64,000 bases of DNA from Mesaphorura yosii (taxonomy: Eukaryota; Arthropoda; Collembola; Poduromorpha; Tullbergiidae): contig WIXG01000007.1 in NCBI GenBank assembly GCA_009869945.1, positions 310,001 through 374,000 of the forward strand, read 5' to 3'. This document shows, one piece after another, positions 51,209-64,000 of the stretch; the first letter of the stretch is position 1; each line of letters opens with the position of its first letter. The translations under genes were made by a program, and so were the position numbers. The notes under the pieces were generated by a model. It saw only the letters and a list, made by a program, of their open reading frames with translations. It was not told the DNA's origin and made no database searches.

Positions 51209-54200
51209 TTAAAATTGTTGTAGTTTCTTAATGGAGTTTTGATGAACTGGTTCTGGCAAGGGTGACGCCTGCATCCGACGTGAGCCTCCTCCAGCCCATG
51301 TTCTCAGCGTGGCGTTCGCGCTTGTTTTTGACTTTTGACGATGCAGGTTCCTCATGTTTTTCCTTGTCAAACCTCCGATGAAGTCCTCAAGCAGGTTTGG
51401 ATTGAAGAAAAGGAATATCCATGGATTAACGCAGGAATTCAGAGATGCGAGCAGAACCAAGATGGTAAAGGTCGCTCCTGTTGAGAAAGAAAGCAAAATG
51501 AGAAATGAAATGATGAATATGCTATTTTGAAATTATTCTCCGCTTATGTAAATACAGGTCGTACAGTTTTGAAGCGTTCAATTTCCGAGAAGTCTCAAAT
51601 GAAATGATAAGAAATGAGATAATGAGATGAAATATTATGTCGGATTCGGAGAAAGTCTGTTTAAAAAGTAAAGTAAGTGTATGTAATTATTAGCCTGTAT
51701 CCCCTAAAGCCTGTCCAACATTTTAAAACAGCAGCGGCCCTATAAAAGGTGCCTTGTCAAGTCTTGCAAGTCTGCGAAGTGTATTAAATTGTATTAATCG
51801 CACATGAAAAGTACAATTGCGTAGCAAATGACAAACTCTCACAGGAAAAGATGAATGAAGCGTGGTACGAAATTGTTCCAATAAATTCATTCAATTATGT
51901 GTTAACAACCTATTACATTTGAGGCAACCTATTAAAGTGCTCTTTAATTTCAAATTGAACTACACTTTGAATTGAAAATGAATTATTTTGAGATGATGAA
52001 CTCTTCCTTGATATTCGTATACAAGTCCAGGTATATCAACTCTTGCAAGTCTATAATAGCAGTTTTACTTTCACGGAACGTTGAGGTGATTGTTGACTCA
52101 TGCTTTAACTTGTCATCACTCCAAAAACCCAAAATTCCCTTGGAAAAATCACAATCCAGTGTTTCTATTATCGCAGCAAATAAATTAAATTATTCAAATT
52201 ACAGTTCAAAACTTGGACGACTCCAGCAAAGCTGCGCTATGAATTTTGCGAACTTTTTTATGAAATGCTTACGCAACATGCTTTTCTTGTTATACAGCGA
52301 ACACAGCCCATACAATTTATTAATAACCTTCCATTAGTGTGCTATTCGTGTCATTTTGATTTATTTGAGTCGTGCTGTGGTGGGCTTTTAAAAAGTTTCT
52401 CCGTAAAAGGCGGAGATTTTACTTGAAAACTTTCTGCGGTCAAATGCAAATGACACTTGGGACAATTTTTATATTCAGGCTTCCCTAAAATAGAAAACAT
52501 ATACAGTGTCATTTTTGGTCTCTGTTCTACACATTTTGGCATTTTAGTGGTGGTGTTGCCGTCTTCCGTGCCGTCTAATGTAACGTAATTATAACTACTT
52601 CATGAATTTTTTCTCAATGCATGGTCCATTTCATTAATTGACAAAGTTTGGGGATGTCCGCACGTCATTAGCCTCATTGCAAGAAGCCTCGCTCATTTCA
52701 TGCCCGAATAAACCTTGCCTCCTGTGGCACACAAGGAACTTGCTTGCCGCAGGATTGCAAGAGATCTGTGCAAGCCGAAGCTGAAAACAAGTGCGCTTCT
52801 GGATATGGTATGAATTTTTTGTTTTTATTTTCGGGGAAGATAACATTGTTTTGTCATTCGAGCCTCGCAACCTTGCCGTGCACAAGAATTCTATAGTACG
52901 CTTTACTATCGCTTAATGGCAAATAAGCTTCATAAGTCTCGTTCCTCTAGTTTTTATTATTATTCTATGAATTCGTAGAGAAGCGCTGCAAGCCATGAGA
53001 GCTTTCGCCAAATGTAACCAAACTTTGTTTTAATTTCGAATTTCACTTCCAGTCTCACAGCACGATTCCTCTCAAATAATGCCTGCCTTCGTGCCTCGTG
53101 TCTGAGAAAGTGTATATCAGCGAGTCACACCCGGTTTTTTAATGGAGATAAAATAATATTCACAGAATGAGCGAAGGAAAGAGAGATCGTCTGCCATAAA
53201 TTCTTCCTGAATTTCACATGTCACTATTGCATAAGAATTCTTGTGCATTTCTCGCGCTAAGCCTCGCAGTAACTCCATTTGAGCCTCAAGGAAAGTGCAA
53301 CATCGAGATGACTACTTTTTCTAAGAAGAGTCTATTATAATAATCTTATTATTACATTTATGCCCTTAGGATGTTGCAACTTTGCACGTGCCCACTGAAA
53401 TAATTGTGGAAAGCAAGCAGGAGAGCTTGGAGGCGAAAATTTGTAATTAGCAGTTATGGAAATAGGAGTTCTTCAGCAGTTAGTGTTAGTGTTAGCGGAA
53501 CTCGTGCTTTAATTGTGAGTAGATAGCTGTGGAATTCGTTTTTAATCCCGTCCATGGCTTAAGCCGCTTAAGCTGCCCTTCAAAATCCTTGAATGAAATG
53601 TAAAAATAGCTCCATTATAACTGAGATCAATGTCAAAATTGTAAAATAAGCATAAAATGTTGGGAAATGTCATGCAGAGTATCATGTTTCATCTCTGCAT
53701 TGCCTTTCACTGAACACTTTCCCGATTTTTATGAAGCTCTTATTTCCGCCGTGCTTTCCCTCGTTTTTATCATCGTAAAGCAGTTTATGTTTGTCTCGCC
53801 GGCATATTTTTATTTTTACAATCGGATGTATCTATGCAACGCAAGCAAGTATCAGAACAGTGCAACAAGCTCTGTGCACACGGAGAAAGTCTTCGTCTTC
53901 AGCGCTTTCAACACTTTCCGTCGTATGAGTGAAAAAAGTTTCCAAATAATGAATGTAAAACTTTTCTGTTCACATCATCATCGTTTTATTTCCATTTACT
54001 GCTCTCCAAGTCCAAGACCACGATAAGATAACTTTTTACGGGTAAGTACGTGGGACAAAGTACAAGTTGTTGAGTCCATAAATCCCTGCGATACATGAAA
54101 AATTGTTTACGATTGATTTTAATAACTTGTAACTTCGCCCCCTGTTTGAACGCTGAAAACTCAATTTAATGTAGAATATTTAAGTGCTTTCACCCGCAAC

Positions 54201-57200
54201 ACGTGCGGACTTTTACCACAAAATATCAAAAAACCTCTTTACCTATCGCACATATTTCCCCGGAGTTTTCTGCTTTAAATTAGTAATATGGCAGCGGTTT
54301 GGATTGGAGTTAATTTGAACGTGCTTAAAATGCGGTCCTTTCATTAGGAACAAATTCGCACTGCTGTGACCGGGTTTTGATAGACGATTGAAAATTGAAA
54401 ACATCGAACATAGAAATTCGCCGAATTCCTTTTCCATGGGTTTAAAGCTTATCCGACTGCGATAACTTCACTTACGCAGGACCTATAGCCACGGCCCTAG
54501 TTTGAAGGTCCTAAGCCGAGATCAAACGACATTTCAGCAGAAACAATAAAACTATTAATTCAGGCTGAGTTGCGAATTAAGGAGAAATCCCTCCTCTCGT
54601 CTCAAGGCCACAGAGGCTGCGACTGCTGTGTTGCTGTATTCGCGTGTGCTTTGTTCATAGCCATTTTAGATTAAAAGCAACTTTCTCTTTCTAAATCCTA
54701 AGTCAGCACGTCGCAAAAAGCACAGTTCAGTGAGAAGTGTTCTCCGCTGCAAATTCATTCTTTCTTGTCGTTGACAAAGAAGAATGCTTATTTCTTACAA
54801 AGAAATCCAGACGACATTCCTTTTATCTTTCCGAAGAAACAACGGAATGAGAAATTATTTTGCCTAGCTCTTTTTGTTGACGGACGGAACAGTGAAAAGA
54901 GAAAGCATCGATTATTTTAATTAAACGCGAGAAAATCAAGATTGAAAGATAGCAATCGTACGTACATAAAAGAGTTTCATGGTACATTAGTCTCTCGTTT
55001 CTCTTGTTCAGGGACTTCGTTATTGGCATCATTATTTCACAAAAACTCAAACTAACGATAGTTTGGTACAATTTAATTGTTTATAGCACCTCCAGCTTTT
55101 TGATTAACTTGAGAGAGGAACGGCACACTGGAATCGTGCTGATTCGTCCCACGAGTTGCGTAAATTAAGCCAGTCAGCAGAGAGTACACAGGAGATAATC
55201 TGAATATAAACGTTGTGCCTGTCAGCTTCTCAGAATTTGCAGAAAATCAGGCATTGGCATTTCGTTCCTTTTGATTCAGAGATGGATTTTTCGAGCAATT
55301 ATTTTAATTGAAGTTTGACGCGTTATGGTTAGCCGACAGATTCTGCCTATCTACCTCGTGGACGAATCTGAAATTCTCATCAGGGTGAAATAACGGGCAA
55401 CTCGCCACATGAGAGCTTTGCTGAATTGTGGTTAGGCGTCATTAACTTCCCAGTTTACTTTACAGTACACGTTATCGTGCGAACCTACTTAAATTACTAC
55501 AAACTGTACAAACGCTGACAACTACGTTTGAATAGATCATCATTTTGCCAGTTCAAAGCGAAGTTTCACGGGTGCCTGTTTCCCAGAATCCCTATTGTGC
55601 CGAAGTTGGGCCGTACTTTGAATTTTACGTGTTATTTTTGCCTAGCCTTGCCGTTGGCTTCCAATCTTCATTGTGATAGAATTAAATTGATATTTGTGCA
55701 CCTTTTCTTAGAATGATGTAACCAGACCCAAAATAAATGACGGAATGATATCAGAACGGCGGGTCTAATTAGATCTCACATGCCCCTTCAGGGTTTACTT
55801 GGCTATTTTGGAAGCAAATACACTTTCTTCTCATTCAGTGGTCTGCCACTAATTAGGGCGTATTTACACACAATGAGAGGCCACAAGCCTTAAGCAAGTC
55901 TTACCTGTGTAGAAAGGACTTTCACTAGCGTGCGGATCGTAGCAGGACCACAGCTGTGCGGCAATGAAAGGCGATGAGCAAACGATGTAGCACGCAATGA
56001 CCGTAATAGTTAGCTTAATGGTTTTAATTTTGGCTCTTGAGATTCCAGTCGTAGAATGGGTCCGCGGTTGCTGATTTACAGTGACCACACCGTCACTCCC
56101 AACTACAATTGATAAACCAAAACAATAATTAGCTTTAATAACTGAAATTAAAACAGGCGGGCACACATGTTTAGTATGCAGTTGAACTCTGGACTTACCT
56201 CTGACAGCCACTTCAGTTACAGAAGACGAGCTTGTCTCAAGTTGCCCGTTCAGTTTACCTCGGACGCCATGGCCGTTGTTCTGAACCACGGCTTCATTCG
56301 GAAACTTGCTTTTGTAACTCAGTAGGCATTTCATTTCATTGCCTTTCACATTCTTTCCATAGTATTTTTCAGAACCTTTCAGGATTTCCTTAAGCTCTTC
56401 CTCTACCAATTTCCCCTCAAGACCCAAATCGCCCGCGGTTGGCTCATCATCACCAAAATCGCTATGAGAGTGATGACGGGCTTCCGAAGTCGACGTTGTA
56501 CTGGGATCATTTAAATGATATCTGCCTCCGGCATGGTGCTGACGAGTTGAACCAGGCGACGAAGATGTGGTTGATGTTGACGTTAGAAGAGATCTCACAA
56601 CCCCATTTTGCTCCACTCTGCTTTCAAGCCCATGGAACAATTCATTTTGTTCCTTCTCATCTTCCCCACGAAGAAGTGAACTAGAATTCTTTGCATTCTT
56701 CTGAATATTCTTACTCCTGAATTTCATTAGCAGTCGTTTCTCGGAGGGTTTCTTCTTGAGTTGTTTGTTGATGGCTTGTCTGATGATTTCGTCTGACGAT
56801 GTCGAGTCCTGGCTCATTCTACTGCAGCTGGTGTGCAGAATGCGGTCAGGGCGAGCACCAGCTTCTTTGTGGGGACTCCCACCTCCAGTCCCGTTTTTGT
56901 ACTCAACTTTCCCAATTAAGGTCTTCATGCTAGCGTTCAGCCAAAGCGTGCGACAAATGCAGGTGTATGCAAAAATGAGGAGGATGAGTGGGACAATGAA
57001 GAAGCTAATTGAGTACCAGGTCACGTACGATTTTGCGCCCCAGTTCTTTGTGAAGGTCGCGTAGCAATCATGGACTCCCGGGTAGGTCTCTTGTAGTGAA
57101 AATATAAATAGTTGTGGAACGCAGAAAGCTAGAGCAGTGGCCCAAGCGACTGCCAGCATAATTTTGGACCTTTTAGTTGTCCAGCGATAGCTGCTCAGCG

Positions 57201-57735
57201 GAAAGCAAATGGCTTGATATCGGTCCATGGCTGTCATGACTAGCACGTAGGACGACGAGTACGGGCCAAGTATCTGGGCGTACTTGACAAACTTACAGAG
57301 AGCGTCGTTGCCCAGGAATTCGGGCCAGGTGAGTTCCATGAAGAATTGTGCGGCAACGTTGAAGAACGCTGTGATGAGATCGGCGATTGAGAGGTGAAGG
57401 ATAAAGTAGTACATGCGTGACATTTTCTGGTGTCGAAAATAGATTCCGAGGATTACGATGGAGTTACCGATGAGAGTTAGCGTGAAAATTATGAGTAGCA
57501 CTGCCATTTCGATCTTGGCCAAGTGCTCATCGCGTTTCGGACCTGCTGCAAGGGTGTCATTGTTGGCCAGCTCTGCGACGATGGACTCTGCGACCATGGC
57601 CGGGCTGTGCCCGTCAATGGCCGTGTCTGAGGCCATCATAGTTGACGGCAGCATATTCACAATGCTCGCGGACGTTGGTGTGGTGTAAGCCGCAGCGGCA
57701 GCTTCATCAGACGAGGAGGACGAAGAATATGACAT
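51209..57735 (-). CDS. Vasopressin/oxytocin-like (inotocin) receptor, GPCR
   Basis: Class A GPCR of the vasopressin/oxytocin receptor family. Coding exons: 57735-55905 and 51477-51209, with a probable extra intron 56198-56103 inside the first block. Unspliced there it is 699 aa; with that intron removed, 667 aa. The ectodomain is Ser-rich. TM1 starts LAKIEMAVLLIIF with G-N-S; TM2 has LSIADLITAFF; TM3 ends ..MDRYQAICFPL (DRY motif). TM4 is followed by VPQLFIFS, and TM6 is preceded by the family mark ISRAKIKTIKLT and contains CSSPF. TM7 is LLASLNSCVNPWIFLFF. NPxxY reads N-P-W-I-F. The third intracellular loop is about 250-290 residues instead of the usual 60-70. The last exon carries TM7 and the tail behind a 4.4-kb intron. 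The ATG at 57735 opens a Ser run; an in-frame extension is not evident. Ligand type is inferred from family similarity; a corazonin/AKH-type receptor is less likely because of the ISRAKIKT and TM7 motifs. Confidence 0.88.
51478..55904 (-). other. 4.4-kb intron of the inotocin-receptor-type gene
   Basis: Donor GTAAGA on the 55904 side and acceptor CAACAG on the 51478 side join phase 1 to phase 1 (Tyr-Thr-Gly-Ala). No nested gene, repeat array or RNA gene was seen. It is by far the longest intron in the window. Confidence 0.75.
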
Positions 57736-60700
57736 TCTAAGGAAGTTCAGGTCACATTACTTACAACTACGACACGGTATCCTACTACTGTGGTAACTAA
57801 ACTAATTAAATTACAATGTCTTGCCATCCCGCTTCGGATGGTGAATAGTTTTTAATTAGCTTGGATTAATTAAATGGTTCATCTGTTTTGATGTCCTTTG
57901 TTCCGAGTTCATTGTGGTTGGTTTGGTAAATTACACGTTTGTTCGTTCGCGTTATTGTCTCAACTCTCTTCCGGTTGAAAGTTTCACAAACTTTGCACAA
58001 AGAAGTACAAAATGTTGAAGCTAAACTGTGGCGAGACTTGCGTCCATTTCAAACACGGGCAGCCAATAAGCCACGTTCCGTTCCAAACTTCCAAACGTCT
58101 CGGGTAATTAAAACTTCCGTGTGTTTGGCGCACTCGCTGCGCTGTTACAAAGTGATTTAGTCTACTGTTCACTATTCACACTGCTGCACCCGCTTGAGTG
58201 GTCTGTTAAACAGGGATTACACTTGACTTGACTCACTTTCTTGCTTGTAAGAGTCTCAATGAATTAATTAAAATTCATTGCACACTTGGCCATTTGGTTA
58301 ATGTTTACGTTGTGTTTGTAACGCGAAGCAGACGCGTGTTAACCTAGACAAGTATTTGTGTTCAGTGCTTCGAGTCCGCTGTGACGAAAGCGAAAGGATT
58401 CCGCCTTGCTCATATGTCAGTCAACATAACACAACGCTGCAAGGGATACTTTGTAATTACTGCATGTAATCACTTACGAGTTGGACGTGTAACTTTATGT
58501 TGTACTTAGGAAAATTTACACATAAGCCTAAAGGCTTCTGGCCAGGTGAATCGTCTTAATCTTGATCCGACGACGGAATAATTCACTTCTTCGCTTGTAA
58601 ACAGGTTCAGGTTTCAGTACCAGTAAAGAATGTGGAAAATTATTGAAACAAACAGTAATTCAATAACCTCGGTCAGTGTACCACAATGCGAGTGCGACGC
58701 GACGTGTTCATTTGATCTTGTTCATAACTTGTATTGTGATCTATGAGAGTTCAGATGAACAACTGATACTGCTGTGGAACGAATCATGCACCTTTATACG
58801 ACCGCCCCGAAAAGAGAGCCTCACTCGCAGCCGTGCGGTGATCGGGCCTTTGGTGCTGCTGGCCCCAAACCAAGCCAAGCCGAAGACGTCTCACTCTTGA
58901 TGTAAAATGTAATGAAACTTTGTATGCAATCAAGTTCCAGTGTTCTGTTCCAGTTCCGATTTTCTCTTCAGCAACGCCACGCCGCACTGAAAATGTCTCG
59001 AATTTCCCCAGGAGACTCAAAGAGCATGTTTACTAACTCACAGGCTGCCGAAGATGATCCAGTTCCCAATCCACGTCGGTGGCATTTGGCTTCTCGGCGG
59101 AAATTCAGCACTTGCTTTGATTATTACTTTGCTCCTATATTCAAAATAAAAAGAAAACGTAGGTTAGTGTTAGTATTGATTTTATATGCGTTTGTCAATT
59201 TCAGTGTGCACTCAAAGTAAAGGTTTTTTCGCAAACCACATCTATGCACAATAATGGTAAACTACATTTCCCGGGACTTCCGCACACTGTTGTCTCCTTG
59301 CTAGACATCTTAGGACAACCATAACCGGAGACTGACGCTCTTATTTGGCGCTTCCTTAATTTCTTTCGGGCCTCTTCCAGGAATTTCGATTTTGAACGCG
59401 ATTTGTAATTTCAGAGCGCAAGCATCACAAGAATTGTAATCGTGCGCCCGTAATCCATGGAAGCTGTTACCCCAAGCACATGGCCACTTGAGTATAATGG
59501 GCAACGACGCACAAATGCACCGTAAATCTTCACGATGCGTCTACAGAGACGTCTTATTGAAATTCGATACCTCGCTTCGTCTTTGCTTATTTTCCACTCA
59601 AGCAAGCAAGTAAACCGAATTGATACTTATAGTTTTGTCTTCCTAGCCTGCCTTGTTGCCTTTGTTGGTCAGGAGTCTCAAATGTCGCATCATTCATTGT
59701 TTAAACTCACATCACATCCAACCATTCAATTGGCGTATCGTATCGTTACTACAGTTTGTGACGCTGCGAGGACTATGGCGTCGTCTCTTTTGAAGCTCGA
59801 CTCGACACTCGTATTTCGCATCTTCTGCTTGTAGATCGTAGATTTCACTCAAGATTACATTACTGTTCACACTCCAGCCACAGAAAGCGGATAAAGGCGC
59901 CTTATCCGCATCGCATCACGATAAGTCTTCTAGTCTTCCCATTATTTTCGATGATGAAAATGCGAATGTTGTTATTGTCACCACGCTGAACTTACGTCGT
60001 GTTTACTTTTATGATGGAGTGGAAGTGCAGAAGCAAGATTTGAAATTGTCAAACAAATCCGAAGACGCTTTCTTGACAAAGGGAAATGAAAAGCCTTGCT
60101 GGTTTTGAGTTAGTTTTGTAAACAAATACACAACCTCCGTGCTTATACGTAAACTGTACTCTGACTCGTCCATCGTCCTTGAGTGCCTCTGCCTACATAA
60201 AATTACGGAATTTGTCTTTTGCTTACACTTTCTTTGGTCTATACAAGAAAGAGTGCGCTACTTTATTTTGAAGCGCCTTCTATTAAAAGTAGCGACAATA
60301 ATGAAGACAAGGGAGTTATCTTTAGAAGCAAATACATCTTTCTTATTCTTTTGCTTTCACTGCTGTCGATGCTGATTCATGCCGGGTCAAACGGAAGCAT
60401 GGTTGACAATTCTAGTCACGGCCAATGCACTCTTTTCACTTTCCGGTGACGAACAACAAATTAAGGCCTTTTCTTTAACGAGCACTTTCTATGGCGAAAG
60501 AAGATCTTAATTATCTTAGCTCTAACGTCGCAAAACCTTCACTAATACATCTTACTGCGTCTAACCTTCGATTAGTGATGATCCTGTGTCGTTCAATGGG
60601 TGAGTGTTTTTGGCTTTGTGCCCGAAACGCTAATTCCTTGGCTCCAGACAGGACAGAATTGTCAGGGTCATCGCCACGCGTAGAACAGTTTACACTTCAT

Positions 60701-63700
60701 TTGTCCACGCGCACTGCAATAAAAACAAAAGCAGACTATCGAAGATCCGGTGCACTTAAAAATCGAGTGATTCTAATCGGAATGGAGGGAAAGTCGACGG
60801 GAGACACAAATCGAATGGAATGCTTCAAGTACTGCTTGGGAAAAGTGTCTTCCGTTAATGGATAGCCTGATACGAAACTGCAGGGACTCTTCCCCTTATT
60901 GCACTGCTGGCACTCAGATTTGGCACCGCCACTCAGAAGCTGTGCTCCTCAAAATTGCCTGGAACAATCACACAGCTTTCTCACGGAATTACTCTGCGCA
61001 GCTGATACCATGAGACACTGTTGCACAACGCAGCTCGTGAGACAAAGCGCGAAATGATACACTTTGACTTTGCAGGGTCGCATTCTTGCGTAATGATTAA
61101 ATGCCTTGCTGGTGTTGCTGGCATTGATTCTATTGGATGATCCTCAATCTCGTTCACAATTCAGCCTGTCTGCTTTTCTGTGTTCACAGCTCGTCCACTT
61201 GTAGCCGTTGAAATGGGAATTCCAACTTTTTCCAACAATCATACTTCAAGAAAGTATTCAGAAATCTGGACTAATGTACACACTTCATGAGTAAATTTGA
61301 CAAAAAATTCTCAACAATACGAATCTGAACACAAAAAACCATGGGCTATTGGTCGATCGCACGTGAAATAGATTATAGACTTGGCAGAGTAACCTTTACG
61401 CTTGTTTACTCATGGAAATGAGAGGAATTAACGCTATACAGGCACGGGCAGAGGCTACTTCTTGGAACCAGTTGTGAAATCTCTCATCGTTAGCGAAAGA
61501 CTAAAAGGAAACCCGTTTCTTTCTAAGAATAACATTTTAAAAAAAAACCTACTGCGGCATGGCATGACTGCCACTGGTCAACTTAATTATTAAAATTATA
61601 AATCAAGTGGTTTGCATGCTCTGAACCGACTCCGCAACTCTGGACTAACTCTGGACTTGACTGGGCTGTCTGTTGGGGTTTTCTGTTTGGCAGGCAGGCA
61701 GTTGTGCGAAAATATACTGTGCCAGTCACCGGTCACATGAATTTACGGAGCCTCATTAGAATTTCATTCAGACATTTATCTCTCCAAGTCTCTGGTCTGA
61801 CCATGCCAAGAGTCAGAGTGCAGCCTTTGACAGTGGTCTTGTACCACACGCAAATAAATACATCAACTATCAAGATAACATAAAAACATGTAGAAAAACA
61901 GGATTTGAAACGGTTCACATAATTCGCCTCTACAAATCACTTTTATACAAGTACAAAAAGCGCCTACTGTAATATTATTATTACAGTCTAAATATTTATG
62001 ATGACTGCTGAGAGAGCTTTGATCCAATGATATTCTCTTTCTAATTACAAGTCTATCCTGCTGCGAGCCTGCTGCTTTGCTGGAGTCATTTGCTCATAAT
62101 TTGTAAGGTTTTCCAGCGGTCGCATGAAAAAATTAAAGATATCATTCGTATTCGTCTCAGTTCGCGTTGGGACTGAGCATGACCGGACTCTTGAACCGTG
62201 ACTTCTGCGCTGTGGATCAGTGCCAGACTGAATCAACTTGTTTCATACGATTATTGAATTGATAACTTTTAAAGATGTTTCTCTCAGGCAAAAAGCCGAC
62301 TACCTTGAAATTTCCCAACTGCCACTAATCGCATTTTCTTTCATATGTTATGTCTTCACTTGCTCAACTTGCTTTGCATATGACTAGCGAACATGAGCTT
62401 GAACTTGTCATTCTACACCTTACGACTATGATGTTGTGTTCTCATTACCACTTTTGACAATTGCCTGACAGCAGGCCAACCTGTCATGCTGAGTCTGGTC
62501 CCGTAATTCTTAATCGCGTTCTAATTAAACGCATCGTGTAACATGTCTCAACTTGATGAAGGCTTGAAGAATTCAAATCAACTATGCCATAGTAGTGCAA
62601 AAAGCGTGGTAGCATGGGTTTTGCCCTGCATCAAATCAGAGCATCTTCTCACGCGCGCGCGCGCGCATTTTCTTTTATTGTTCTCTCGTTTGTTCATTCT
62701 CTTTCCTTGACCTTCCCCCTTTGTCGTGTGCATTTGCGTAGATCACCGCTCACGGTACTGATGATTAATTTCTCCATGTGATTGTGACAGGTCCTCGCGA
62801 GTGTATGGTGACGTGGAGGTAACCCGTCTTACTTACGTAGGAAAATTAAGTCCTGGAAATGTGCAATTACAATCATTAAGCTCACCATTCGAATTCAATT
62901 AAAGATTCAGTGTTCAGTGGCTGGCAAGTTTCATTTCGGGTAATTAAACATGAAATACGTCAATGGGCAACCGGCAACGCAATTGTAGTCAGTGCGTTTG
63001 CGTCGGCTTCATCTAATCTCATTTCTGTGTGAATCATCATACTCTAGAATCCAGTTTTTGTGAACGGCAAGAAGAGCAGAGTAAACTATTAAATGATACT
63101 TGACTTAAACCCGGACCTACATTCACCTCACAACCACAGATAGCAGTCCAAAGTGCAAGAATGTGGGCCCGGTGGGAAACGTAAAGTTGCTACGCTGCTG
63201 AAGTTCATAACACGTCCTGCCAAGGCACAGCCACGGCCATTTTTACCGCAGCTCCCGCACGAAACCATGAGCTCGCGAACTGCAAACTTTAATCTATAAG
63301 CTATCAATCGTCGAACATTGGCCCACATCACGTAGCTCTGATTGCCGATCCGTGAGTCCACACTGGACGTATTCGGGTTAGAACCCATTTTCAGATAGCT
63401 TGCCTTGCATTTACCATGCCCGAGTTCGAGGATTGTAGCGCGTGTCCCAAGAGACGCGGAGAAACTTTTTGATTAATTCTTGGCGTGTCCCGGGCTCATT
63501 CTCTTCCAGTCTGATGCACACTGGTCGAAGCAGAAGCAATGAAGTTGTTACTTTCTATAGTTCGACTTTGGTATTCGGCTTGTGGTTTGCTAAAAATATG
63601 TAACTGCAACTGTCTAAGTCCCAATTCAATTTATTATGAGACTGACTTTCACTTTTCGTAAATACTTTGGTGTTGTATGAGAAAGGAACGCAATGAAGTT

Positions 63701-64000
63701 CGTATTATGAGAGTGCCGATTGGAGTGAGTGGATTGACGGCTAAGCTGTCAAGAGGAAACGAGTTTCTTGTTACCGGCTCCCTTGGCCTATCTCAATGCG
63801 AAATCAAATAACCCAGACATGTATAATGAATTCCAAGGGAGTCTTTATTAGAATTTTTTTATACTCTGTATGTCAATGACTTCGTCCTCAGTCTTTTGAA
63901 TACAACAAAATTCTTGCTTGCTTTAGAATTTACACTTTATTGAATTAATATTTCCTGGAAAAGTTTACGATTTTTCCTAGCTTATTGTTTTACCATGAAA
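57736..64000. other. Upstream region of the GPCR gene, no gene seen
   Basis: About 6.3 kb with no supportable coding exon on either strand. The longest open frame (60491-60865, 124 codons) matches nothing I recognise. A short CG dinucleotide run is at 62652-62666. The proximal part should hold the GPCR promoter and leader. Confidence 0.5.
62652..62666. repeat. Short CG dinucleotide repeat
   Basis: An uninterrupted alternating C/G run of about seven units, in otherwise AT-rich surroundings. Confidence 0.9.

Noticed and set aside
51972-52337. 121-codon frame inside the large GPCR intron
   Set aside because: No domain or signal peptide, and low-complexity Ser/Asn/Leu content typical of AT-rich chance frames.
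53667-54026. 119-codon frame inside the large GPCR intron
   Set aside because: Hydrophobic stretches come from T-rich DNA; there are no family motifs and no splice evidence.
60491-60865. 124-codon plus-strand frame
   Set aside because: It has an ATG but no recognisable motif, no splice partners and ordinary composition; length alone is not enough in 27 kb of sparse DNA.
1-64000. CRISPR arrays, prokaryotic operons, mobile-element open frames, tRNA genes
   Set aside because: The window is intron-rich animal DNA. No regularly spaced repeats, transposase or reverse-transcriptase motifs, or convincing tRNA box A/B pairs were seen by eye; a dedicated tRNA and repeat search could still find short ones.

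Overview
The window is nuclear DNA of an arthropod. Genes are split by many short GT-AG introns, mostly 55-130 bp, and all major gene models below were built by matching donor, acceptor and reading phase by eye. The families present are a FEM1 protein, three CD36-type scavenger receptors, five secreted odorant-binding-protein-like (OBP-like) proteins, a Tudor protein, a Set2/SETD2 histone methyltransferase, a ZP-N membrane protein and a vasopressin/oxytocin-like (inotocin) receptor. OBP-type proteins point to a hexapod or close relative. The 8-cysteine OBP form and compact introns would fit a non-insect hexapod such as a springtail, but this is inference and the species cannot be fixed from the sequence alone.

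Layout. 1-1806 (+): the 3' part of a fem-1 gene, cut by the window edge. 3050-12261 (+): a tandem array of three complete class B scavenger receptor (CD36/croquemort/SNMP superfamily) genes, 505, 519 and 502 aa. The first two have indel-free coding lengths over their first 440 codons but different intron sets, and the first contains one GC-AG intron. 13747-22569 (+): five tandem OBP-like genes, 138-163 aa, each with a signal peptide, a strict 8-cysteine pattern and, in all five, a tiny last exon that carries the final cysteine. A small secreted Gly/Tyr-rich protein gene lies on the opposite strand inside this cluster (16861-17329). 23082-24236 (-) and 25107-29889 (+): a divergent pair, a single-Tudor protein and Set2. 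30638-37249 (-): a five-exon membrane protein with a four-cysteine ZP-N domain, no visible ZP-C domain, one transmembrane helix and a serine-rich tail. 51209-57735 (-): an inotocin-receptor-type GPCR with a very large third intracellular loop and a 4.4-kb intron before TM7.

The first 37 kb is gene-dense. The remainder is sparse: 37250-51208 and 57736-64000 hold no gene I can support. The CD36 and OBP arrays together suggest handling of lipids or hydrophobic ligands at the body surface or chemosensory organs (inference). Set2 and Tudor are chromatin/RNA genes and FEM1 a ubiquitin-ligase adaptor. The GPCR would respond to a vasopressin-like peptide; no gene for such a peptide was seen here.
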